From Tepidimonas sp. UBA997 (GTDB taxonomy: Bacteria > Pseudomonadota > Gammaproteobacteria > Burkholderiales > Burkholderiaceae_C), in NCBI GenBank assembly GCA_002291945.1, contig DBAZ01000061.1, forward strand, positions 1-5,243: 5,243 nucleotides of DNA. The letters are read 5' to 3'. Every line of letters begins with the position of its first letter. Position 1 is the first letter of the stretch. The translations under genes were made by a program, and so were the position numbers. Positions 1 to 4,992 of the stretch are shown one piece after another. Under the pieces are notes generated by a model, which was not told where the DNA came from, did no database searches, and worked only from the letters and a program-made list of their open reading frames with translations.

Positions 1-108
1 GTGGGTTTTCAGTCGCGCTCGTGCCTAGGTGTTACAACCCGGCCGCTGTCGTGGTTGGGCACTTTGGTTACAGTAGCGTGGTACAGATTCAATTCGGAGC
101 ACAGACAC
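1..108 (+). other. Upstream region of clpP, no gene recognised
   Basis: The clpP frame is open back to base 1, but this stretch encodes nothing resembling the conserved ClpP N-terminus, so I treat it as non-coding leader. In related genomes the trigger factor gene (tig) normally precedes clpP. I cannot recognise a tig C-terminus here, so any such gene would end before the window. A weak -10-like hexamer, TACAGT, sits at 69-74, but the sequence 17 bases upstream of it (46-51, CTGTCG) is a poor -35, so no promoter is called. There is no sigma-32-like CCCCAT element. Confidence 0.5.
96..99 (+). promoter_or_regulatory. Shine-Dalgarno site of clpP
   Basis: GGAG lies 9 bases before the ATG at 109. 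It decides the start: the reading frame stays open upstream to base 1, but only this ATG has a well-spaced ribosome binding site and gives a protein starting where ClpP proteins normally start. Confidence 0.75.
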
Positions 109-720
109 ATGAGCGCTTTGGACGCACACAACCTGGGCATGGTGCCCATGGTGATCGAGCAGTCGGGCCGTGGCGAACGGGCCTACGACATTTACTCCCG
201 CCTGCTCAAGGAGCGGGTGGTGTTTCTGGTCGGGCCGGTGAATGACCAATCGGCCAATCTGGTGGTGGCGCAACTGCTGTTCCTGGAGAGCGAAAACCCC
301 GACAAGGACATTTCGCTCTACATCAATTCGCCGGGCGGCTCGGTGAGTGCGGGCATGTCGATCTTCGACACCATGAACTTCATCAAGCCCGACGTTTCAA
401 CGCTCTGCATGGGCATGGCAGCCAGCATGGGGGCTTTCCTGCTGGCGGCTGGGGCCAAAGGCAAGCGCTACACCCTGCCCAACTCGCGCGTGATGATTCA
501 CCAGCCGCTGGGTGGCGCACAAGGGCAGGCGACCGACATCGAAATCCATGCGCGTGAAATCCTGCGCCTGCGTGCCGACCTCAACCGCGTGCTGAGCGAG
601 CGCACCGGCCAGCCGCTGGACAAGATCGAGCGCGACACCGAGCGCGACTACTTCATGTCGGCCACCGAAGCCGCCGAGTACGGCCTGGTGGACAAAGTGA
701 TCCACCAGCGCGGCGCTTGA
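109..720 (+). CDS. clpP: ATP-dependent Clp protease proteolytic subunit ClpP
   Basis: This 203-residue protein is the serine peptidase of the cytoplasmic Clp protease (family S14). It forms a double heptameric barrel that degrades polypeptides fed in by ClpX or ClpA. The catalytic serine is S106 in GMAASMGA and the histidine is H131 in MIHQP. The acidic residue is most likely D180 in ERDYF, judged by its spacing from S106 and H131 relative to known ClpPs. The glycine-rich NSPGGS segment at 73-78 forms the oxyanion side of the site. MVPMVIEQ at 11-18 matches the start of mature E. coli ClpP, implying a short, roughly 9-residue, self-cleaved propeptide. The length is close to E. coli ClpP (207). 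clpX follows 90 bases downstream on the same strand with no terminator between, as expected for an operon. The longer frame back to base 1 was rejected because the extension is not conserved-looking. Identification is secure. Confidence 0.98.
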   Translation: MSALDAHNLGMVPMVIEQSGRGERAYDIYSRLLKERVVFLVGPVNDQSANLVVAQLLFLESENPDKDISLYINSPGGSVSAGMSIFDTMNFIKPDVSTLCMGMAASMGAFLLAAGAKGKRYTLPNSRVMIHQPLGGAQGQATDIEIHAREILRLRADLNRVLSERTGQPLDKIERDTERDYFMSATEAAEYGLVDKVIHQRGA

Positions 721-810
721 ACGCCCGCGCCCTTGGGGGCCTATCGTCCCATCATCCGATCATCCCAGCGATGCCCGATTTCCCCGCGAACGTAGCAAGG
801 CCAGCCAGAT

Positions 811-2079
811 ATGCCCGATAAAAAAGGCACCCACAGCGAAAAAACCCTGTATTGCACCTTCTGCGGCAAAAGCCAGCACGAGGTCAAGAAGCTGATTGCA
901 GGGCCGTCCGTGTTCATCTGCGACGAATGCATCACCCTGTGCAACGACATCGTGCGCGACGAGTTGCCGCCCAGCACCGTGGGCAAGCCCGCCGAGGGTG
1001 ACGCACTGCCCACGCCGTTCGCCATCAAGCAGCACCTCGACAGCTACGTGATTGGTCAGGAGGCCGCCAAGAAAACCCTGTCGGTGGCGGTGTACAACCA
1101 CTACAAGCGACTGCGCCACAAGAGCGACGCCAAAAAGGACGACGTGGAGCTGGCCAAGAGCAACATCCTGCTCATCGGCCCCACCGGTTCGGGCAAAACC
1201 TTGCTGGCCGCGACCATGGCGCGCATGTTGAACGTGCCTTTCGTGATGGCCGACGCCACCACCCTGACCGAAGCCGGCTACGTCGGTGAAGACGTCGAAA
1301 ACATCATCGCCAAGCTGTTGCAGACCTGCAATCACAACCCCGAAAAGGCGCAGCAGGGCATCGTCTATATCGACGAGATCGACAAAATCACCCGCAAGTC
1401 GGAAAACCCGTCCATCACCCGCGATGTGTCGGGCGAGGGCGTGCAGCAGGCCTTGCTCAAGCTGATCGAGGGCACGCTGGCGTCGGTGTCGCCTCAGGGG
1501 GGGCGCAAGCACCCGAATCAGGACACGCAGACGGTCGATACCTCCAACATCCTGTTCATCTGTGGCGGCGCGTTCGCTGGGCTGGAAAAAATCATCGAAA
1601 GCCGCACCGAGAGTTCCAGCATTGGCTTTGGTGCCGCCGTCAAGAGCAAGCAGCAGCGCAGCCTGACCGAGGTGTTCGCCGAGGTGGAACCCGACGATCT
1701 GGTGCGCTTTGGTTTGATACCGGAACTCGTGGGCCGGCTCCCGGTGGTGACGGCCCTGGCCGAACTCGGTGAAGACGCACTGGTCGATATTCTGACCGAA
1801 CCCAAGAATGCCGTGGTCAAGCAGTTTGCCCAGTTGCTGCAGATGGAAGGGGTGGAGCTGGAAGTGCGCCCGGCAGCGCTCAGAGCCATTGCGCGCAAGG
1901 CCATCAAGCGCAAAACCGGTGCCCGTGGCCTGCGCTCCATTCTGGAGCAGGCCCTGATGGACACCATGTTTGAACTCCCCAGCATACGCCATGTCGAAAA
2001 GGTGGTGGTCGATGAGTCCACCATCCTCGAAGGCAAAGCGCCCCTGCTGGTCTATCGCGAAGTGGCCCGGCAGGCCTGA
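811..2079 (+). CDS. clpX: ATP-dependent Clp protease ATP-binding subunit ClpX
   Basis: This 422-residue AAA+ unfoldase (E. coli ClpX has 424) forms a hexamer that recognises degradation tags, unfolds substrates and translocates them into ClpP. The N-terminal C4 zinc-binding domain uses C15, C18, C37 and C40 and serves adaptor and substrate docking. Walker A is GPTGSGKT at 123-130 (K129) and Walker B is IVYIDEID at 184-191 (D188, E189). The pore-1 loop GYVGE is at 156-160 and the RKH substrate-gating motif at 232-234. The IGF tripeptide that docks onto ClpP is at 271-273, the arginine finger is R309 in ELVGRL, and the sensor-2 arginine is R372 in GARGLR. All key residues are present. A modest AAGG at 797-800 serves the ATG at 811. 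The first nine bases, ATGCCCGAT, also occur out of frame at 771-779. The gene is probably cotranscribed with clpP; no promoter of its own was convincing. Confidence 0.98.
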   Translation: MPDKKGTHSEKTLYCTFCGKSQHEVKKLIAGPSVFICDECITLCNDIVRDELPPSTVGKPAEGDALPTPFAIKQHLDSYVIGQEAAKKTLSVAVYNHYKRLRHKSDAKKDDVELAKSNILLIGPTGSGKTLLAATMARMLNVPFVMADATTLTEAGYVGEDVENIIAKLLQTCNHNPEKAQQGIVYIDEIDKITRKSENPSITRDVSGEGVQQALLKLIEGTLASVSPQGGRKHPNQDTQTVDTSNILFICGGAFAGLEKIIESRTESSSIGFGAAVKSKQQRSLTEVFAEVEPDDLVRFGLIPELVGRLPVVTALAELGEDALVDILTEPKNAVVKQFAQLLQMEGVELEVRPAALRAIARKAIKRKTGARGLRSILEQALMDTMFELPSIRHVEKVVVDESTILEGKAPLLVYREVARQA

Positions 2080-2098
2080 TGCCGCGAGGGCGGCGGCA
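2080..2098 (+). repeat. GC-rich hairpin just after clpX
   Basis: TGCCGC (2080-2085) and GCGGCA (2093-2098) are inverted repeats immediately after the clpX stop codon. They could form a 6-bp GC-rich stem with a 7-base loop; an alternative register, 2081-2085 with 2090-2094, has a 4-base loop. No T-run follows, so it is not a standard intrinsic terminator. It could protect the 3' end of the clpPX message or cause a pause, but it may also be a by-product of high GC content. Confidence 0.3.
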
Positions 2099-2115
2099 CC
2101 CGCTGCATCCTCCTT

Positions 2116-2149
2116 GGGTGAAGGTGGGTTGAAGCCCTTGGTTTCACCC
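2116..2149 (+). repeat. Inverted repeat overlapping the lon promoter
   Basis: GGGTGAA (2116-2122) is perfectly complementary to TTCACCC (2143-2149), with 20 bases between. The downstream arm runs into the -10 element of the proposed sigma-32 promoter, and the -35 element lies in the loop. A smaller stem, GGG (2126-2128) with CCC (2135-2137), can form inside. CCTTGG also occurs twice, at 2112-2117 and 2136-2141. In RNA reading through from clpX this could be a hairpin; in DNA it could be a protein-binding site. The role is unknown. Confidence 0.4.
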
Positions 2150-2156
2150 CCATCTA
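2128..2156 (+). promoter_or_regulatory. Sigma-32 (heat-shock) promoter of lon
   Basis: The -35 core GTTGAA (2128-2133) differs by one base from the sigma-32 consensus CTTGAA. The -10 element CCCCAT (2148-2153), followed by CTA, matches the CCCCATnTA consensus. The 14-base spacer is in the normal range for sigma-32 promoters such as dnaK P1. Transcription would start near 2160-2164, leaving a leader of about 20 bases before the lon ATG. Heat-shock control of lon is well established in E. coli, which fits the position. The motif match is direct; its activity here is inferred. Confidence 0.75.
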
Positions 2157-2180
2157 CCCGGTTCCATACGAGGTCTAACG

Positions 2181-4610
2181 ATGTCAGGACACCCCACACT
2201 CCCCAGCCAACCCGTCACGCTGCCCTTGCTGCCCTTGCGTGACGTGGTGGTGTTTCCCCACATGGTGATTCCCCTGTTCGTGGGCCGCGCCAAGAGCATC
2301 AAGGCGCTGGAAGCGGCAATGGAGAACGAGCGCCGCATCATGCTGCTGGCGCAAAAAGCGGCGGCCAAGGACGAACCCGCCCCGCAAGACCTGTTCGACA
2401 TGGGTTGTGTGGCCTCCATACTGCAGATGCTCAAGCTGCCCGACGGCACCGTCAAGGTGTTGGTCGAGGGCGTGCAGCGCGCCAAGGTGCTCGACGTGCA
2501 AGAGGGCGAGACCCACTTCCATGCCCAAGTCTCGCCGGTGTCGCCGGATGCCGAGCAGGCGGTCAACGAATCGACCGAACTCGAAGCCCTGCGCCGCGCC
2601 GTGATGCAGCAGTTCGACCAGTACGTCAAGCTCAACAAGAAGATTCCATCCGAAATCCTCACCTCGATTGCCAGCATCGACGACCCCGGTCGGCTGGCCG
2701 ACACCGTGGCCGCTCATTTGCCCCTGAAGCTGGAGGCCAAGCAGAGCGTGCTCGATCTGGAACGGGTCGAGCAGCGTCTGGAAAACCTGTTCGCCCAGTT
2801 GGAGCGCGAGGTGGACATCCTGAATGTGGACAAGCGCATCCGTGGCCGCGTCAAGCGCCAGATGGAGAAGAACCAGCGCGACTTCTACCTCAACGAGCAG
2901 GTCAAGGCGATCCAGAAAGAGCTGGGCGAAGGCGAAGAGGGTGCCGACATCGAGGAAATCGAGAAGAAGATCAAACTCGCCAAAATGCCCACCGAGGCCC
3001 GCAAGAAAGCCGATGCGGAGTTGAAGAAGCTCAAGCTCATGTCGCCGATGTCGGCCGAGGCCACGGTGGTGCGCAACTACATCGACGCCTTGGTTTGCCT
3101 GCCGTGGAGCAAGAAAACCAAGATCAAACACGATCTCGGTTTTGCCGAAGACGTGCTCAACGAAGACCACTACGGCCTGGAGAAGGTCAAAGACCGCATT
3201 CTGGAATACCTCGCGGTCCAGCAACGGGTGGACAAGGTCAAGGCACCCATCCTGTGCCTGGTGGGGCCACCGGGCGTGGGCAAGACTTCGCTCGGCCAGT
3301 CGGTGGCCAAGGCCACCGGCCGCAAATACGTGCGCATGGCGCTGGGCGGGATGCGCGACGAGGCCGAAATCCGCGGCCACCGCCGTACCTACATCGGTGC
3401 CATGCCGGGCAAGGTGCTGCAGAGTCTGACCAAGGTCGGCACCAAGAATCCGCTCTTTTTGCTCGACGAAATCGACAAACTGGGCATGGATTTTCGGGGC
3501 GATCCGTCATCGGCCCTGCTGGAGGTGCTGGATCCGGAGCAAAACCACACCTTTGCCGACCATTACGTGGAGCTCGATTTCGACCTGTCGGACGTGATGT
3601 TCGTGGCCACCTCCAACTCCATGAACATTCCGCCCGCGCTGCTCGACCGCATGGAGGTGATCCGCTTGTCGGGCTACACCGAGGACGAAAAAACCCACAT
3701 CGCCCTCAGGTACCTGTTGCCCAAACAACTGAAGAACAACGGCATCAAGGACGGCGAGCTCGAAGTGACCGAGTCGGCGGTGCGCGATATCGTGCGCTAC
3801 TACACCCGTGAAGCGGGCGTGCGTGCGCTGGAGCGCGAACTCTCCAAGATCTGCCGCAAGGTGGTCAAGGGCCTGCTGCTCAAGAAATACACCCCGACCG
3901 TGGTGGTCAACGCCGACAACCTGAGCGAGTTTCTGGGTGTCCACAAGTTCACCTACGGCCGTGCCGAGCAGCAGAATCAAGTGGGGCAGGTGGTCGGTTT
4001 GGCCTGGACCGAGGTCGGCGGCGACCTGCTGACCATCGAGGCGGCACTGATGCCGGGTAAAGGCAACGTGATCCGAACCGGCCAATTGGGCGACGTGATG
4101 AAGGAATCGGTCGAGGCCGCCCGCACCGTGGTGCGCAGCCGGGCCCGTCGCCTAGGCCTTCGGGACGAGGTGTTCGACAAAAAGGACATCCACATCCACG
4201 TGCCCGATGGGGCCACGCCCAAGGACGGCCCGAGCGCCGGCATTGCCATGACGACGACCATGGTGTCGGCGCTGACCGGCATCCCGGTGCGGGCCGATGT
4301 GGCCATGACCGGCGAAATCACCTTGCGCGGTGAAGTGACGGCCATCGGCGGGCTGAAGGAAAAGTTGCTGGCCGCGCTGCGTGGCGGCATCAAGACCGTC
4401 ATCATTCCGCAAGAAAACGTCAAAGACCTGGCCGAAATTCCGGACAACGTGAAACAGGGGCTGGAGATCGTGCCGGTGCAGTGGATCGATCGTGTGCTGG
4501 AGTTGGCGCTGGAGCGGCTGCCCGAGCCGCTGAGCGAGGAAGAGGCCGCCCCCACCCCTGTTGCGGCTGCGGTGGATACGGTGGCGCGGGCCGAGGCCAT
4601 CAAGCATTGA
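2181..4610 (+). CDS. lon: ATP-dependent protease Lon
   Basis: Lon (family S16) is a cytoplasmic AAA+ serine protease that degrades misfolded and selected regulatory proteins. This protein has 809 residues; E. coli Lon has 784. The N-terminal substrate-binding domain covers roughly 12-210. A charged, helical coiled-coil linker follows to about 310. The AAA+ module carries Walker A GPPGVGKT at 362-369 (K368), the pore tyrosine Y404 in RTYIGAMPG, and Walker B FLLDEID at 426-432 (D429, E430). It also has sensor-1 N479, a likely arginine finger R490 and sensor-2 R548. The protease domain carries the Ser-Lys dyad, S685 in DGPSAG and K728 in GGLKEK, 43 residues apart as in E. coli (S679/K722). The tail beyond about 783 is acidic, then alanine-rich, and probably disordered. 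GAGG at 2170-2173 lies 7 bases before the ATG. The upstream sigma-32-like promoter suggests heat induction. No terminator is visible before the tRNA promoter. Confidence 0.98.
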   Translation: MSGHPTLPSQPVTLPLLPLRDVVVFPHMVIPLFVGRAKSIKALEAAMENERRIMLLAQKAAAKDEPAPQDLFDMGCVASILQMLKLPDGTVKVLVEGVQRAKVLDVQEGETHFHAQVSPVSPDAEQAVNESTELEALRRAVMQQFDQYVKLNKKIPSEILTSIASIDDPGRLADTVAAHLPLKLEAKQSVLDLERVEQRLENLFAQLEREVDILNVDKRIRGRVKRQMEKNQRDFYLNEQVKAIQKELGEGEEGADIEEIEKKIKLAKMPTEARKKADAELKKLKLMSPMSAEATVVRNYIDALVCLPWSKKTKIKHDLGFAEDVLNEDHYGLEKVKDRILEYLAVQQRVDKVKAPILCLVGPPGVGKTSLGQSVAKATGRKYVRMALGGMRDEAEIRGHRRTYIGAMPGKVLQSLTKVGTKNPLFLLDEIDKLGMDFRGDPSSALLEVLDPEQNHTFADHYVELDFDLSDVMFVATSNSMNIPPALLDRMEVIRLSGYTEDEKTHIALRYLLPKQLKNNGIKDGELEVTESAVRDIVRYYTREAGVRALERELSKICRKVVKGLLLKKYTPTVVVNADNLSEFLGVHKFTYGRAEQQNQVGQVVGLAWTEVGGDLLTIEAALMPGKGNVIRTGQLGDVMKESVEAARTVVRSRARRLGLRDEVFDKKDIHIHVPDGATPKDGPSAGIAMTTTMVSALTGIPVRADVAMTGEITLRGEVTAIGGLKEKLLAALRGGIKTVIIPQENVKDLAEIPDNVKQGLEIVPVQWIDRVLELALERLPEPLSEEEAAPTPVAAAVDTVARAEAIKH

Positions 4611-4630
4611 GAAAAATCTTGCGAAATCTT
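4611..4630 (+). promoter_or_regulatory. Possible UP-like element upstream of the tRNA promoter
   Basis: AAATCTT occurs twice (4614-4620 and 4624-4630), offset by 10 bases, one helical turn, directly between the lon stop codon and the -35 element at 4641. With a start near 4677 this lies at about -47 to -66, where AT-rich UP elements bind the RNA polymerase alpha subunit at strong stable-RNA promoters. The repeat is direct observation; the function is inferred and could be chance. Confidence 0.35.
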
Positions 4631-4640
4631 TCCTGCTGCT

Positions 4641-4670
4641 TTGACGATCGAAGGAAAATCGGTATAGAAT
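4641..4670 (+). promoter_or_regulatory. Sigma-70-type promoter of the tRNA-Gly/tRNA-Cys unit
   Basis: The -35 is TTGACG (4641-4646), 5 of 6 to consensus, and the -10 is TAGAAT (4665-4670), also 5 of 6, with an 18-base spacer. An overlapping alternative -10, TATAGA (4663-4668), would give a 16-base spacer. The predicted start is near 4677, leaving a leader of about 50 bases before tRNA-Gly. The leader can fold: GCTTC (4675-4679) pairs with GAAGC (4684-4688), or TTCAGA (4677-4682) with TCTGAA (4715-4720). No other candidate of comparable quality lies nearby. Confidence 0.85.
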
Positions 4671-4726
4671 AATGGCTTCAGACGAAGCGCTTGCTGTTAC
4701 GGCTTAGGCGTCAATCTGAAAAAAAC

Positions 4727-4802
4727 GCGGGAATAGCTCAGTTGGTAGAGCGCAACCTTGCCAAGGTTGAGGTCGCGAGTTCGAGCCTCGTTTCCCGCTC
4801 CA
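4727..4802 (+). tRNA. tRNA-Gly (anticodon GCC)
   Basis: A complete 76-base cloverleaf with an encoded CCA end (4800-4802). The acceptor arm GCGGGAA (4727-4733) pairs with TTCCCGC (4792-4798). The D stem is GCTC/GAGC (4736-4739 with 4748-4751). The anticodon stem CAACC/GGTTG (4753-4757 with 4765-4769) encloses a loop with anticodon GCC at 4760-4762, reading GGC and GGU. The T stem GCGAG (4775-4779) pairs with CTCGT (4787-4791), including one G-U pair, around the T loop TTCGAGC. The discriminator base is T4799, as in bacterial tRNA-Gly. Its own promoter lies about 55 bases upstream, right after lon. Confidence 0.98.
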
Positions 4803-4807
4803 CATCC

Positions 4808-4836
4808 AAAAAGGGAAGCCCAGGCTTCCCTTTTTT
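4808..4836 (+). terminator. Intrinsic terminator between tRNA-Gly and tRNA-Cys
   Basis: GGGAAGC (4813-4819) pairs with GCTTCCC (4824-4830) around a 4-base loop. A run of A (4808-4812) before the stem and six T (4831-4836) after it extend the pairing and supply the U-tract. The A/T symmetry means it could also act on minus-strand transcription. It is the first intrinsic terminator after clpP, so it may end both lon read-through and tRNA-Gly transcripts. Its position before tRNA-Cys implies either leaky termination or a separate, unseen promoter for tRNA-Cys. Confidence 0.88.
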
Positions 4837-4865
4837 ATCCGGCTTTTGTCGGCGTGCAGATTCAA

Positions 4866-4939
4866 GGCGCGGTAGCAAAGCGGTTATGCACCGGATTGCA
4901 AATCCGAGTAGGTCGGTTCGACTCCGGCCCGCGCCTCCA
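4866..4939 (+). tRNA. tRNA-Cys (anticodon GCA)
   Basis: A complete 74-base tRNA with an encoded CCA end (4937-4939). The acceptor arm GGCGCGG (4866-4872) pairs perfectly with CCGCGCC (4929-4935). The anticodon GCA is at 4898-4900 in loop TTGCAAA and reads UGC and UGU. The T stem GTCGG (4912-4916) pairs with CCGGC (4924-4928), with one T-G pair. The discriminator T4936 is the main cysteinyl-tRNA synthetase identity base. G4880 (position 15) and G4911 (position 48) preserve the unusual G15:G48 tertiary pair known from E. coli tRNA-Cys. The closing anticodon-stem position is a C27/A43 mismatch (4891 and 4907), where E. coli has a G-U wobble. No promoter fits in the 29 bases between the preceding T-run and the gene. 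Confidence 0.97.
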
Positions 4940-4954
4940 AAAAATAATTTTTGG
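4937..4954 (+). repeat. AT-rich inverted repeat at the tRNA-Cys 3' end
   Basis: CCAAAAA (4937-4943) and TTTTTGG (4948-4954) form a perfect 7-base inverted repeat with a 4-base loop that includes the encoded CCA. It is a weak stem, mostly A-T, and could affect 3' trimming of the precursor tRNA or add to termination. It may also be chance. Confidence 0.35.
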
Positions 4955-4967
4955 TCAATCACTGACG

Positions 4968-4992
4968 AAGCCCGGTCTTTCCCGGGCTTTTT
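4968..4992 (+). terminator. Intrinsic terminator after tRNA-Cys
   Basis: AAGCCCGG (4968-4975) pairs with CCGGGCTT (4982-4989) around the 6-base loop TCTTTC. Five T (4988-4992) form the U-tract, followed by the pyrimidine-rich CTTTCTCC. It lies 28 bases after the end of tRNA-Cys and closes the tRNA unit. Confidence 0.9.

Noticed and set aside
69..74. Sigma-70 -10 box TACAGT before clpP
   Set aside because: It matches 4 of 6 bases and its upstream partner CTGTCG matches only 3 of 6. The true promoter may lie before the window.
1..108. N-terminal extension of ClpP beginning at GTG 1
   Set aside because: The frame is open, but the residues do not look like ClpP. A well-placed GGAG and ATG at 109 give the family's usual length.
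729..740. Terminator between clpP and clpX (GCCC/GGGC hairpin)
   Set aside because: The stem is only 4 bp and no T-run follows, so it would not terminate transcription.
732..752. Sigma-32-like promoter before clpX (CTTGGG and CCCAT)
   Set aside because: The spacing is only about 10 bases and both boxes are imperfect; it is far weaker than the match before lon.
760..2199. 479-residue minus-strand open frame over clpX
   Set aside because: It is antisense to an unmistakable clpX. Long antisense frames are expected in GC-rich coding DNA, and the translation is rich in His, Gly, Gln and Leu with no family I recognise.
2184..3380. 398-residue minus-strand frame within lon
   Set aside because: It is an antisense shadow of lon, with His/Leu/Gly-rich composition and no recognisable domain.
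2405..3811. 468-residue plus-strand frame within lon
   Set aside because: It lies in an alternative frame of lon with a skewed Arg/Gly/Ala-rich translation, typical of a GC-bias shadow.
4738..4962. 74-residue minus-strand frame containing ETRLELATSTLARLRS
   Set aside because: This is the antisense translation of the two tRNAs, a familiar source of spurious database proteins.
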